Origin: Capitulum mitella
Lineage: Eukaryota; Arthropoda; Thecostraca; Pollicipedomorpha; Pollicipedidae
Length of the DNA stretch: 64,000 nucleotides
Direction of reading: 5' to 3'
Assembly (NCBI GenBank): GCA_030062745.1
Contig: CP099851.1
Coordinates: forward strand, 7,380,393 to 7,444,392
How positions within the stretch are numbered: position 1 is the stretch's first letter; each line of letters starts with the position of its first letter. Below are positions 23,065-35,200 of the stretch, piece by piece. The notes beneath the pieces are model-generated. The model made no database searches and had not been told where the DNA came from. It saw only the letters and a program-made list of their open reading frames with translations. Made by a program: the position numbers and the translations under genes.

Positions 23065-26000
23065 CGACAGAAAGGCTGCACCTGTTATTCAAACTGTCTA
23101 TGGATAACGGTACCTCAGGTAGGTGCTGACTAAACTGTTGTTGATCATTGTTGGCAAGAAAGCTTCGATTTCTCGGAGCGGGACTAGGATACTGGTGAAC
23201 TCTAGGCCATGCTTTTGTGTGTTTGAACTCTAGGCCATGCTTTTGTGTGTTATTCATTAACGAAACTGTAGACCACTTTATGCCCTGGATTAGTCGGAAT
23301 ATTGTCTCGGCAAAGTTGTAATCCGGTCTGCTCTGGACATGTCAATCATGTGGTCCAATTTTTAGACTTGTATCATCCTAATTCCAGCCCCTGAAACATT
23401 GCCCAGGTCCCGAAAGGTTCCGCCGTCTATGGCGTTACCTCAGTAAAGATGGAATGTGGTGCAAAAACATCTCACTTTTCATACTTTAGTTCTTTTTTAT
23501 TCAGTTCCTGATCTTGATACTGAGGAACCCATGCTTTTCATCCTGATCTGAGCTTTCCTGGTGTCAAGCCACATGTGGGCGATTGACAATTATGAAGGCC
23601 TTACGTTTCGCACATGCTCACACCAGAGCTGTTTTATACACGAAATAGCAGACTGTCTGGGGACTCCGGGTGAGACCTTCGACTGCTGTGAAACCAACGT
23701 GTCCTGCCCCTGCCATCTGTCAAAATCAAACGTGTTTACTGTCGACGCCTCAGCTAGAAATCGACTTGCGGCCAATTAAGACCAGGGTCCAGAGGGTCCC
23801 TGTCTGGTGGACCAGGCTGCAGTCCGCATACGATGCGTCTACTCCCACTACAAGCTAGTACATGCATTTGGTATGTACAATGTCACCAACTGTGTCATTC
23901 CACAAAGCGCCCGGTACATTTTCTTACATTGTCCCAGGAACAAACGGTTGGAGTGAATAAAGCGAAAATGCACCTTTTCAGCGAGGGCACTGATTATTTT
24001 TTTTTTCTTACAAACTAAACACAACGGAGGGGGTAGTTGGAAATATGAATGATATAAGCAATAGAACCAAAGTACCATCATATAACTGAATTGGCTACTC
24101 TATAAGTAGCCAATCCAGCTGGACTCCATTAAGCATTCCAAATTAAGTCCCAAAACAACAATATTAGGACGGCTCAGTGCAGCATTTAGTCTATTACAGC
24201 CTAGAGTGTGTGGGTTAGCGCAAGTGTATTTGCTTGACCCTGGCACCCCAGGTCAGATTACTGGACGGCTGGTATCGAAAAGGAGAACGCACTATTCTTT
24301 TCAAGTAGCCATTACTCTGTTTAATAACAGGAAAACGATTTCAGAACAGCGCAAACTCCATGTAAATCTTCTCTTCCCGTATAATAGCCACACATTTTAC
24401 AAGCTAACGTAAAGGGGACAGATGGCTGCGCAGTTCCACTCTGTTCTGGCGACGTTGCCACTTGTCTTGTTGGTGTGACAGATCCTGTACCCTCAATCGC
24501 AACCACCAGACACTGACATCAGCTGGATCTGCAGTCAGGTGAAAACCGGACCGAAAAGCTCGACGCTTATGTCGATGATAACTTGTTCAGCAGCTGTCAC
24601 CACGTCTGTTCAGCTACCAAGCGGACGGCAGGGTCAGGCCGGGTGCATGTCATGTAAATGCTTGCAGTTTACAATGTTGAATGCCACTGAGATGGTCTGT
24701 TCCGAAGCAGGTTGTATTAGGACTGTCTGACGCCCAGGTAATGTCTTGATTGATAATGCTGTGATCATGACCGTTTTTAGGTTATTTCTGGCTGCCAAAG
24801 TAAAGGAATTTGCCGTTGTTTTGCCTCCCACTTTGTTTTCTTTTTGGGGAAAGGAAATCCACGGGTTGGTGTGGCATGATTTAAGGGTTCATCAGGCAAC
24901 CTTAGTAAGTTATGGGTTTGTAAGGATGCGTTTTACGCGTCGTCTTATTAAAGCAGACATTTGCTTGTTTTCCCTGTAATAGCAGAAAGGAAACTATTTC
25001 CTCCTTTAATTTTTTCCACTTGAGGAGAAGCGTACAGAATCAAACAACAAACAATTAATGCAGCTCCAATAACATGTCTGGGAAGACATCGGCCTACCCA
25101 GGTCTGGATGCATCATGCTGTTTTTACTCACTGCATGTTATCGCCACTGAAAGTTTAATTATGGGCGTTAAGCCTTGTTTATAGAAATTGTCCTAAAAGA
25201 AAATGAGGAGTTGGCGGTTTGACGCCGACAGGCGACAGTTTAAGCAAGCGGAGCATGAAGTTCTCCAGAGTAGCTAGTGTTTAACCCGGACCGTCATGGC
25301 GCTCTCGCTCGCATACGACGTCATGGGGAGAGGCAATTCGCCTCCTCCCCCCGCCCTTCTTAATTCCGAACTAATGGTGATTGAGGACTGAAAGTGGCGC
25401 TGCTGGATCTTTCTAAAACCACCGTATGTGGCCTATTTTGCGCATTACATCTTTGGTCAGGTCAGGTCAAATCGAGGCTTGTGTTATAACTTTGGCGACC
25501 GTCACTTCTTTTCGGTTTGGTGGCTCTGAGTGTCTTAGAAACTCGAATATGGTTCAGATATTCTGTTTTTAGGTGTGTGATACGATGTCAAGTGAAATAC
25601 ACGCTGATCCGAGGTCCTTCCAGGTCACGGTTCTCGCTGGTGGTTGTGCCGTTTTTCGACGCGCGATGGGGCTGTGACTACCGGATTTAAATCTTCATAT
25701 CTCATGAGGAGAGTGTCAAAAATAAAGCAGGTGTAGAACTGCTTTATTATATCGTTTTTGGAAAGGTACGGCGAGTTTCAAAAGCGGACGTGAAATACTT
25801 CAAGTGATATTCAGGACAAAATAGCTTCATTGTTCTCCAGATATCCATCTTGAATAAGCATTGGGACAGTATCACATTCACCAGCATCGCGGCCACCGTG
25901 AGCTTCTACACGGTCAGGCTGCTGGAGCCCTTACACCAGGCATTAATTACATGGCATCGTCGCGCAGCTTCGTCGGAACGGCAGCGAGAGCACCGTGCTC

Positions 26001-26839
26001 TTCCAGCCGTTGGGTACTAAACACATCAGTTTGACGACGTCCTGCCTGGTTTATCAGCGTGGTCCTTTCAGCACCCCAGACGTCCAAATAGACGTGGCTA
26101 TGCCGTGTTTATTGTCATGCCGAAGTCTTGCATCAGCAGGTCAAGATTGGAGGTCAGGTATTCTGGATCCAGCTTGAGGCCCTCGCCACCCCAAAACTGC
26201 GTGCGTACTTTGGCACACCGCGACTGTCATGGCGTGTAACAGGCGTTTTCACTAGTATCACTCGAACCGGGGCTGGAGCCGTTTGTACTTTGGTATTAAA
26301 AATGCAACACTTATAATCTTAAATTTTACCATCAGTCCTGTGGCAATGCATGGAAGGAGTGAAGCTAAAATTACTTTTGGTAACACAAAGAATTTGAACG
26401 GATTCTTATGCGAAAACCTCCGGTAAAACAACACATGAAGAAAGCTTTTACAAGGTCAAACTTCGTTGAAAGGCAAGGAGTGCTGACAGTGCCAACATTT
26501 GGTACCGTAATTATTGATGTGTAACTTGAAGCAGGGATGTGTTACAGTCTCATTCAAAATAGCTGCAGCGTTACATTTAGGAGAAATGGATGATACCAAG
26601 TTGCTGATGAAATAAAATTCCGTTTTCCTGAGCGCAACGAAACGTGTCGAAACAGACAGAGTAAAGCGTGAGTCCCATCAGCCGTAGTTCCTTAACTTGT
26701 AGTTCGCACTCTCGCCGGTGTACACTCTCGCCGGTGTCCGACCCGCTGGCGGTGAGCTTTACCGATCAGCTGCCACGTCAAAACAGATTTTGTCGAATCG
26801 AAAGCAGACTTCTCTGGGAAGAGGTCAAGCTGGAGTGGT
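23065..26839. other. Intergenic DNA; no gene recognised
   Basis: A 31-bp direct duplication (GAACTCTAGGCCATGCTTTTG plus GTGTGTT) lies at 23195-23250. A cysteine-rich frame (23561-23779) is treated in the findings. TTAACCCGGACCGTCATGG at 25281 resembles the end of a TTAA-type element followed by a CCTCCTCCCCCC stretch, but no partner end was identified. Other open frames are short and show no recognisable motif. Confidence 0.4.
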
Positions 26840-27240
26840 AGCAGCAGTCCCCGCCAGGCAGAGAGAAGACGGCAACATATTCTGGCAGGACAGAGAATGA
26901 ACAGCAGCAGACTGTTCCAGGCAGAGAATGGATGGCAGCACCCACTCTGTTGGACAAAAAATGAACGGAAGCAGTCTCTGCTCGAAAGTAAGTGGATAGC
27001 AGCAGCCGCTCTGCCGAGCAGAGAATGGCCGAGGACACCCTCTGCCTTACAGAGAGTGGATGGCAGCAGACTGCTTGGCAGAAAATGGAAAGTGGCAGAC
27101 TCTGCCTGGCAGAGAATTAATGGCAGCAGACTCTGCTTAACAGGGCAGACGGTGGCAAATGTCGGACAGAGAGTTGACGGCGGCAGATTCTGCCGGGCAG
27201 AGAGTTGACGGCTGCAGTATCTGTCGGGCAGAGGCCGAAC
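26840..27240. repeat. 31-32-bp minisatellite (CTCTGCCTGGCAGAGAAT...)
   Basis: Units of the form GACTCTGCCTGGCAGAGAATT plus AATGGCAGCA recur about every 31-32 bp with substitutions and small indels. Each unit holds a short palindrome, CTCTGC-CTGG-GCAGAG. The best-preserved units are at about 27080-27235. A 249-aa minus-strand frame (27441-26692) crosses the array and is cysteine- and serine-rich because of it; I do not consider it a gene. Confidence 0.8.
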
Positions 27241-28140
27241 CGGGGCGTCGACGCCCGCCCCAGCCATGGCCGCCCTTTCGTAAACACCCGAGCTGTACTG
27301 TTTATGCAGCGTGCAACGGACGTCCAATTCTCGGCCGCCGCCTGCGCATTTAGCGTCGGTGCGCCAACTCCGTCTCTCGTCGGACGGTGGCGGAGCGGCC
27401 AGAGCAGCGTGGCGCACCGCCCGCTCGCCGCCGGAGGGCACAACAGCAGGTCACAGGCCGCTGGTAGACGCGGCCACGCCCCGCCGCCTGCGGTCCCGCT
27501 CGCTGAAATTACACCCCGCTAAAAGCTCCCGACGAGGAGATGAGTCGTTCCAGATGTTTTTCATCTTGGATGTCGATGTTGGCCAGGCGCGGCTGCAGAC
27601 GTCGCTGTGTTTCTGCCGGCGGGCCGACTCGGCGGCTGCAGTGGCCGGCGGGCAGCCGCCCGGCGTCCGTCGCTGGTGCCGGCCGGCCGCAGCCCCCCCC
27701 CCCGCCACCCCCTGGCGTCGCCCCTGGCAGGGATCGTCGACCGCCGGCAGAACGGCCGGCCCGCCGACGGCCAGGCGGCGCCCATTCATTTCAGGCCGGG
27801 AGTCATGTGTCGGAGGAGGGCGTTGCCAGTCCCAGACCTGCCTCTGCTGCCGCGCAACTCACTGCGCTGACGGCGCCGTCGCGGCCGACTCTGCTGCCGT
27901 GGCCGCGCCCGCCGCCGCCGACTCTGCTGTTTTGACGACGACGACGTGGCCGATTCTGCTGTTCTGTGGCGTCTGCCGCGGCCAACTCTGTAGAGGTGAG
28001 TGTCTGTGGTACCGTTCTCACTCGCCCTGGGCGCCCGCCGCGTCGGAGAGCCACGCACGTCCAGAGCTTGCCGCAGCGCCGGCTCGAGCTGCAAATACTT
28101 CTCGCGGGGATCACTCTCTCGCGAAGCAGGTGGGATTGAT
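27241..28140. other. GC-rich, low-complexity stretch
   Basis: This region has strong CpG content with CGCCGCC-type runs and short GGCCGACTCTGCTG repeats (27880-27985). Open frames exist on both strands (for example 27311-28153 on plus), as expected for GC-rich DNA with few stop codons. They are Arg/Pro/Ala-rich and carry no recognised domain. It could be a CpG-island promoter, but no neighbouring gene is seen. Confidence 0.4.
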
Positions 28141-31100
28141 GCAAGTCATCTGAAAGTCCGAGAATAACTTGGAAATATGTGCGGCATTTCTCCGATGTCT
28201 GAACTGAAGCGCAATGTGATTCGATGCGGCATTTGCGCATTGTTATGGAGCAGTCGCCTGATGTTCTGGCAACTGGAGAACAAGCTCAGCTGCTCTCGGT
28301 TTTGTTACACCAGAAAATGAGCGAGCGTGACGTTCGTCCAATTCGATGTCAGTGCGATTATTATTTACCTCTCGACCATGGCAGATTCCCGAAAATTATT
28401 ACAGTTGTCCACAGGGATTTTGAACTGTGTTTTTCGGTCACTGCCATGAGCATGCTAAACTGCATGAATATTGTGGGTCCAGACCCCTACCCCCATCGCC
28501 CTCCCCCGCCCGGGATCGCCAGCTATGCCCTGTGGCGGCCGTATCTGCACGGCATGCATGAGTCACCGTTTCTACCGCGAACATGAATGTCTGTGTTCTC
28601 GTACTGTGCACTCGCGGAGGCTGTACTCGACTCCGTGGCCGTCGAACAAATGCCTCCTTAGGGTCTCAGGAGATGATAAGGTCGCGTGAAGCAAACGCAT
28701 GACATAGTCCGACTGTTGTACTTACAACTGGGTGGCCGCAAATGCTGCCTCGTCCTTCGCTCGGAAAAGTACCTGATTGTTGGCGCTGACGGGACAAATT
28801 TGTGCGGTCTTCCCCGCTGACTGGTCAGCTCCGTGACTGATCGTTAATGTAACGGAAGTGCTGCTGGACCCTGGCCTGCCTGGAGGGGAGCCCTGCGTCT
28901 GGTTAAGTCACGTTTTCACAACAAGTCACAGGAGGCTTTACAAAACAGTGACACGGTACTTCCTGCCTGATCAGGCAGGTTGTGAGCTCGATTTTCCCGA
29001 CTGTTTAGTTCGGTTTCACTGAATGAATGAGTAGACAGCCACGGTCCATGGTACCCTAACAGTGGCTTATCTGAGGCAGAGAATTGTCACCCCACCTGTT
29101 ACAGCCGACAATTTCCTCCTCACCAGCCCTTTGACAAACATGCTTTCTTGGTCAGAATTTGTGATCCCTGGCTTTTGGCTTATGTTGGACTGCGGTGTTT
29201 TGAGGGTTATGTTAAGATATTTTGGCAAAAAAGGCATCCTCTCTTGGTCTTGGTTTGGTCTCGGCCTTCCACCGACATTTATATTACCATCGCTAGTTGA
29301 ACTGATCGCTCATTGTGAAAGGATCACAGTCATATAACGTGCTACAATGCCTACCTGGCCTTCCGACAGTTATGGGTATACTGTCTTTGTATCTAAAAAA
29401 CTTAAAAACGATCCCTATCCAGCCAACTTTGCATTAGGTCGTGAAATGAAACAATGGAATATTTTAATGGCTAATTCCTGTGACATTATGGGTTTTTCCT
29501 CAGTCCTCACGGGTTGGATCCGTACGCGAAGAGCAAGTCCATATTTTCGCGATGTCATGGGCCTGGGTTCTGCTCCGTCCAGATACAGGGCAAGCTTTCG
29601 CATTGCGAGTAATCGCACATTTGCTGTTCAGGGACCTTGGTGCTCTGGAAGTCCCCTCGTATGTGACCTTCCGTCTTGGGTAGCGATGCTTGGATACATA
29701 GTCCGCCATCAATAAATTATTACGAGAGGCCGTAGTCCTGGCTGATTCTGATCAAGGACCCGATGCCTGTCGTCAGCTGCTTCCGACAATTCATGGGTGC
29801 TGGCAGATATAGGCTAAAACGGCATCGCAGAGAGGTAGAAGGGCCGGCAGGGCACTCAGTACTGTCGTTTTGTCCGACGCGGGCAGCGATCGAACCGTGT
29901 GCCTTGGTCATAGCTGGGCTGAAGGAGCATTGTTTGCCGTTCGCCGTTCGCCCGCTGATGATATTGGTCTCCTCTGCTTACACTGTCTGGTGGTGCTGGC
30001 GCTTTGGGTGATGGCCCGTGTAGTGAAGACTGCTGCGTGTTGGCCGCACTGGTTTATAGCTGATCACGGCTGCGGCTGTGAAGATTGTGAAGACATCCGG
30101 AGGCGGTCCGGACCCAGAACCGGTGGGAATCAGATTACCCCCTCGACCTGGTTGTGATGTTGTTTGCTCCATCACAACCTCCTTGAGTGGGTAACTTGAG
30201 GCCCGGGCTCTTCAGTCAAAATGACGCCGTGGTCGATTGAGTGAACGACGGCTAAACGACAACGAGAGCTGAGATGTCAGCGTTGGATGGGTGGGAGCCT
30301 GTGCTTGCAACGCACAGGAAGAAGTTTTTAGGGTACTCTGGGGTATCTGACTAGTTTTTGGCACATGTGCGATCCCGTATTCACTTTCCAAGCCGATTAA
30401 GTTATTGTTTTCCAGTTAAATGCATTCATACGTAATGGACCAGGCTACGAGCGAAGTCGGAAGCAGGCGTTCGTCGTGTTCACTTAGCGCGGCGTTCGCC
30501 AGGGCGCACTGTTCCGTTCGCCAGCGCGGCGCTTCCCGCCTCAGACTACAAAACAAACAATGCCTTCAACTCACACTGCAGCTCGTCTCTCATCTCTGAC
30601 GCTGGATACGCTCTCTCACAGGGCTGTCACCTCACGCACTAAGCGTGACACCTGCACCCCTTCGACATCCAAGCGTGCCCCCCCCCCCCCTGCGACCAGC
30701 TAGGCCTGCACCATTCGTCCTCTGCCAGCGGAGGGGTTCACGCCGATCCCACTGGCCCGCGCGGCGCGATGCTGCATTCGCGCGGGCCGCGAGTCGGTTC
30801 TCGTCAGAATTAATCAACCGGTCTATTATCAGCCGAGTGGCAGTCCGTCCCGGGGCAGAACCAGGGGCGGCACCAGGCGCTCCCTGGCTCTTCCCGCCGT
30901 CACTGTTCCCTACCTCTGGCCGGAGAAGACGCCACCCCACACTCCAGGCCGGGAACAGACGCTGCCACCGTGCCGGGACCGTGTGGGCGCAACGCCTGCC
31001 CCGCGCCGGCCGCTGGCGGCGCCCCTGCGCGCTGCAACAAGAGCCAGACGCCGGCGGCCTCTGCAGGCCCCTGCAGGGGCGGTCACGCCATGTCTTCCCC

Positions 31101-31300
31101 GGCCAGAGGCCCCTGACCCCGGCTGATCTGTTCTGCAGGACGGCCGGCTGCTCCCCCACAGAGGCAGGCCTGGACGGGGTGAGCTGACAACGACAGGCCA
31201 GGACATTACGGGGATGGCTGGCTGGGCGGAACATCAGCACAGGCATTCTGGACGACGGGGCAGGTTGGGGAGTCCGGCGGGACAGAACCCTGGACAAGAT
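28141..31300. other. No gene recognised; moderately GC-rich
   Basis: The longest frames are 29347-29715 (+, 122 codons) and 30632-31297 (-). The second is Arg/Ala/Pro-rich and lies over a GC-rich block with a C-run at 30675. Neither shows a known motif or splice structure that I can defend. There is no repeat array here beyond simple GC-rich words. Confidence 0.35.
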
Positions 31301-31301
31301 A

Positions 31302-31577
31302 GGGACGTAGTCAACAGGGGGAGGGCCATGGGGGCTATGGCCCCTCCCTGAGCCAAGCGATCTACACTAGATAAATAGCGGTTTCGCACGAATACGAAAT
31401 ACTGATCATACAGATGTTGTAAAGGCAGACAGTATATGTATTCCTGTGGGTTAAATATGATTTCGGTCGCAAAGAATTTCTGCTTTTTCTCCTATCAATT
31501 TCGTAATATGACAGTTGCCTATGACAAAATTTGTCATTTGCCCTCCCCCCACAAGGAAGTCCTGGCTACGTGCCTGG
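31302..31577 (+). mobile_element. MITE-like element, unit A
   Basis: The element begins GGGACGTAGTCAACAGGGGG and ends, in reverse complement, with GGCACGTAGCCAGGACTTCC. The ends are therefore related inverted repeats of a GTAGCCAGG type followed by G-rich sequence. The interior has GAGCCAAGCGATCTACACTAGATA and a TTTGTCATTTGCCCTCC end. A second, inverted copy (unit B) lies ~110 bp downstream. There is no coding capacity. Confidence 0.65.
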
Positions 31578-31690
31578 GACAGGACAAGGCAGGAGCAGGG
31601 CAGGACGGAGGGAACAATGGGAACACTTTACGGGCCAAGGCGACAGATCATGGCAGCAATAACGTTTGGTAGGGTGGCAGAGGACAGGTA

Positions 31691-32010
31691 GGCGCGTAGC
31701 CAGGATTTCCCCCGGTGAGGGGGCAAATGGCAAATGTTGCCATATGCCACTGGCATATGCCAAAATCTGTAGGAAAAAACAGCAGTTTTATGTAACTATT
31801 CTCATATTCAACGCACAGGAAAACATACAATGTTTATTTTTGTAGAATACATATGACCACTATGTATGTATCCTTTTGTATGTATGTATGTACGTACATG
31901 TATGTGTATGTATTCCTGCGAAATTGCTAAATATCTAGTGCAGAGCGCTTGGCTCAGGGGGAGGGGACACTGCTCCCATGGCCAACTCCCTTGGTTCCGT
32001 CCCTGAGGAC
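31691..32010 (-). mobile_element. MITE-like element, unit B (inverted copy of unit A)
   Basis: Read on the minus strand this repeats unit A block by block: GTTGGCCATGGGAGC, CCTGAGCCAAGCGCTCTGCA, CTAGATATTTAGCAATTTCGCA, AGGAATACATACAC, and finally CATTTGCCCCCTCACC and TCCTGGCTACGCGCC. It is slightly longer because of a (TGTA)n tract at about 31860-31900. Divergence from unit A is clear, so the two are independent insertions or an old inverted duplication. Confidence 0.65.
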
Positions 32011-32640
32011 AGGGTAGCGCGAGTGGCAGAGGCAGAACAGAATGACCACGCATGACAAGACGACAGAACGAAGCAGTGCGCGCGACAGAGCGCAGTGGGC
32101 TGGGCGGGACGGGACTACTGTTCGTCCCAGGGCGACGGGACAGGGTAGAGCGCCGGGGCCGGGCGGGAGAGAGCAACGGAGCCGGGCGGGACGGGACTAC
32201 TGTTCGTCCCAGGGCGACGGGACAGGGTAGAGCGACGGGGCCGGGCGGGAGAGAGCAACGAAGCTGGACACGATAAGGCAGGACGCAGAGAGGTAAGGGC
32301 GGAGCTGATCGGACAGACCAGAGCAGTAGACGGTAGGACCGGGCTGACCGGACAGCAGCTCCGGACTAGACAGGAGCCCGCAGCTAAGGTGACCGGGCAC
32401 CAGTCCAGACCTCGACCGGTGGAGGTCCGCCGCTGAGCTGGCCGGTCATCAGCCCAGGACTCGACCGGTGGAGGCCGCGGCTGAGCCGGCCGGGCCCCGT
32501 GAGGTGTCAGTCCGACTGCAGATGGTCCGTGGCCATTGTCTGGTGCCAGCACCGCAGATCGGCGCACCGATGGGCGCCCACGGCCGGCTCAGAGAGACGA
32601 GGCTCTGCGCTGTCTGCCGCGGGCTGGCCTGTCTAAGTCT
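32011..32640. repeat. GC-rich simple repeat with an 82-bp tandem duplication
   Basis: GGGACTACTGTTCGTCCCAG at 32111 recurs at 32193, 82 bp later, inside a duplicated block with GACGGGACAGGGTAGAGCG (about 32102-32265). Flanking DNA is made of GACGGGAC- and GACCGG-type words with further imperfect repetition (GGACTCGACCGGTGGAGG near 32405 and 32460). Open frames on both strands are artefacts. Confidence 0.75.
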
Positions 32641-33271
32641 TCTCTACAAACGCCAACGTCCGAGGGCATTCAAAGGTCAGACGAACTTGGAAAAGGAAAT
32701 CCATCTTTTGTTATTTTGGCCGCATATCTAGGAAGTAGGGATCCATCAGTAAACATCAACTTTTCACTCCTCCCCCCCCCAAAAAAAAACAAGTGTACGA
32801 GGCATTTTCTTCCTATACAAATGCCAATTTTGTCGCTGAAACAACTTGAGTTTCTGAGGTCTCTAAGCAAATGTTAAGATCTGTTATTTAAAACTTGATC
32901 AATCGAAACATTGGATATTTTCGGAGGGAATTCGAAGAGCGCCTGCGCGAACACAAACTCCCTATGGACGCTACGAGAACCAAGCTTATTACGCTAGCTT
33001 TCATATCTAGACTGGCATATCATATCTAAACTCGTTTACGTCTGCAACGCTCATACGCTCTTTTTCATGTGATGAACAAAAACCGTCTGACAAATGAAAG
33101 CGTTCAGCTCGCTAGTTGCGTTTTACGGTACTCTTGGCTACGGTTGTGCTGAACGGTGCCTTTCAGTGGAGGAAGCACTCGTCAAGCACAAAAAAGACTG
33201 CTGTTGTCTTTCGCAATCGTCGTTACGACCACCGGAAGCTCTTCATAAAACACACTGTACCAAGGCATACG

Positions 33272-35137
33272 TCACCGCTTGCTCCGCTTCAAAATCTTCC
33301 ACGCCACAATCAGGCAAATGGCCGCCACGACCAGCAGCACCGCCAGGACGATGCCGACGATCACGCCAGCCCTGTTCGCCCTGTCGCCGGCCATCGGATC
33401 GCCGAGAGGCCCCGGGTCCTCGGCCGCCGTGCCGAACGTCCGCAGCTGCTTGGCGGCGTTGATCTCGAACTGCACGTGCAGCCGCAGCTCCAGCGCCTTC
33501 ATGCTGATCTTGGGGTCGCGGAACAGCCGGCCCATGAAGCCGATGGCGACGATGTCGAGCGTCCAGTTACGACCGCGCAGGTTCGGCCGCTGCTCGGGCA
33601 GCTCGTTGTTGAACATGGACGACAAGCACTCGGTGCGCAGCTGGTTGCGGGCGGCCGCGCCCCAGTAGAAGAACCCGGACAGCTCGCAGTCGGCGACCGC
33701 CATATTCTGCAGGATCGTCCTCTGCCCGTGCGGCGTGGCCACGGCGCCGGCGATGGCGTCGAACGGCTGCTCCACGACGATGTTGGCCTTCTCGCGCCCG
33801 TGGCCCGTGTTCACGGTGACGGTGACGAACTGGAAAAGCACGAACGAGCGCAGGATGTAATTGTGGTTCTCCAGGTGCATGCCCTGGTCGGCCAGGTCGA
33901 TCTCGCCCGGTCCAGTGATGTCCAGCATGGTCTGGGCCCGGTCCTGGACCGGGTACAGCGCACCGTGGCGTGAGCCACACTCTGAGCCGCGGAAACCGTC
34001 GGCGCACTCACAGGTACAGTCCTTGTTGAGGAAGCCGTGGTTCTTGCACTTGGGCGTGTCCTTTCCATTGCGTGCGCATGCCTCCCGCCAAAGCGTGTTG
34101 CACTTGTATCCGACGTTGATGACCAGCTTGTCATAGTGGGTCTGTGCCATGCCGGCGTTGCGGTGGTAGTCCATCATGTACTGGTGGTGCGCGTCCCGGG
34201 CCGAATACACGATCCGGGCGTCTTCCTCGGCGAAGTCGGACGCGCCGTACTGCATGATGGACATGTAGTCGTACGGAATCGGCACGTTCACGGTCTGCGA
34301 CTCCAGGCACATGGACGCCTGGAACCAGGCCTGGCGCACCGTGGTGTCCAGGTCGCCGGACAGCTTGATGTCCAGGTTGTGGTAGTTGACGAACATGTAA
34401 TGGCTGCGGTCGGCGCGAGATTGCTCGTGTTGCAGACCCAGCGCGTGGCCGAACTCGTGCGCTGCCGCCACCATCTCGCAGCCGCGCGGTTGCACCGACA
34501 TCTTCTGCGACGAGCGCTGCCACCCGCTGACGTAGTTGTTGCCGACCAGCGACCAGCAACCGCCGAAGTTGCCGACGCAGATGGCGCCGTGGCCGCGGTT
34601 CTCGGTGCACAGCCCCTGCTGGATCCGCTGGAATCGAATGCACGTGCTCGACGCCCACGTGCCCACGGCCTGCTCGAAGACGTTCTTATCCGCCTGCGTC
34701 TGCGTGTCGTAGTAGTAGGACACGTGCTGTTTCCCGCTGGCGTCCACCCACAGCCGCTTCGACTGGATGTTGCTGCGAGAGCCTCCGCCCAACTCCGGGA
34801 GGACTTGCTGAGGGTAGAAGGCCACATCGCCAATGAACGCCAGCGGAGGTCCGCCGTCCGTGAAGTTCATCGTCCGGTAACCGTACGTCGTCAGGAGACT
34901 CATGATCTCCTCGTTTGTCAGGCTGCTCTCGGTCTCGTCTGTGTCTTCAGTCGTTTCGGTTGACATTTTGGAGTATTCTACGCGCCCCGATTGACCTTTT
35001 GGCATGTCTAGCAATGAAGCATTTGCTGTCTGTTTTCCGTGTACACGAGCGGTCTTCGAGGCACTGGAACCTTGGGTAAAAGTAAATATCCCAGACATTA
35101 CAATAACAGTCAGCAAAATTACTTCAGTGCGATCCAT
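33272..35137 (-). CDS. Astacin-family zinc metalloprotease, membrane-anchored, intronless
   Basis: Start ATG 35137 gives MDRTEVILLTVIVMSGIFTF, a signal peptide; no upstream ATG is in frame. The 621-aa protein then has a Thr/Glu-rich propeptide with the aspartate switch FIGD (101-104) and an astacin domain (about 125-345). That domain carries the zinc site HEFGHALGLQHE (227-238) and the Met-turn SIMQY (293-297), whose Tyr is the fifth zinc ligand. An EGF-like module follows (CKNHGF through CTCECADGFRGSEC, about 364-387), then a ~200-aa region I do not recognise. Near the C-terminus is one membrane segment (GVIVGIVLAVLLVVAAICLIV) before a short basic tail, KILKRSKR. Predicted: a type I, cell-surface peptidase that may be shed. 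All key residues are intact, so it looks active. One uninterrupted exon of this size is unusual for the family and suggests a retrogene origin or intron loss. GC-rich codon use contrasts with flanking AT-rich DNA. Confidence 0.93.
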   Translation of the reverse strand: MDRTEVILLTVIVMSGIFTFTQGSSASKTARVHGKQTANASLLDMPKGQSGRVEYSKMSTETTEDTDETESSLTNEEIMSLLTTYGYRTMNFTDGGPPLAFIGDVAFYPQQVLPELGGGSRSNIQSKRLWVDASGKQHVSYYYDTQTQADKNVFEQAVGTWASSTCIRFQRIQQGLCTENRGHGAICVGNFGGCWSLVGNNYVSGWQRSSQKMSVQPRGCEMVAAAHEFGHALGLQHEQSRADRSHYMFVNYHNLDIKLSGDLDTTVRQAWFQASMCLESQTVNVPIPYDYMSIMQYGASDFAEEDARIVYSARDAHHQYMMDYHRNAGMAQTHYDKLVINVGYKCNTLWREACARNGKDTPKCKNHGFLNKDCTCECADGFRGSECGSRHGALYPVQDRAQTMLDITGPGEIDLADQGMHLENHNYILRSFVLFQFVTVTVNTGHGREKANIVVEQPFDAIAGAVATPHGQRTILQNMAVADCELSGFFYWGAAARNQLRTECLSSMFNNELPEQRPNLRGRNWTLDIVAIGFMGRLFRDPKISMKALELRLHVQFEINAAKQLRTFGTAAEDPGPLGDPMAGDRANRAGVIVGIVLAVLLVVAAICLIVAWKILKRSKR

Positions 35138-35200
35138 GTTGTTCGGCAATAATTTTTTATCTTTATGCGAAACGAAACATAAACAGCGTTATGAAAATTG

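Noticed and set aside
26692..27441. 249-codon minus-strand frame
   Set aside because: Runs through the 31-32-bp minisatellite; starts in GC-rich low-complexity DNA; no domain or signal.
27311..28153. 280-codon plus-strand frame
   Set aside because: Arg/Pro/Ala-rich in a GC-rich block that is open on both strands.
30632..31297. 221-codon minus-strand frame and its opposite-strand partner
   Set aside because: GC-driven open frames on both strands, no motif and no conserved splice context.
32115..32567. 150-codon minus-strand frame
   Set aside because: Lies over the 82-bp duplication and GC-rich simple repeats.
33116..34963. Plus-strand frames of 285 and 308 codons opposite the astacin gene
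   Set aside because: Antisense shadows of a GC-rich exon; no motif.
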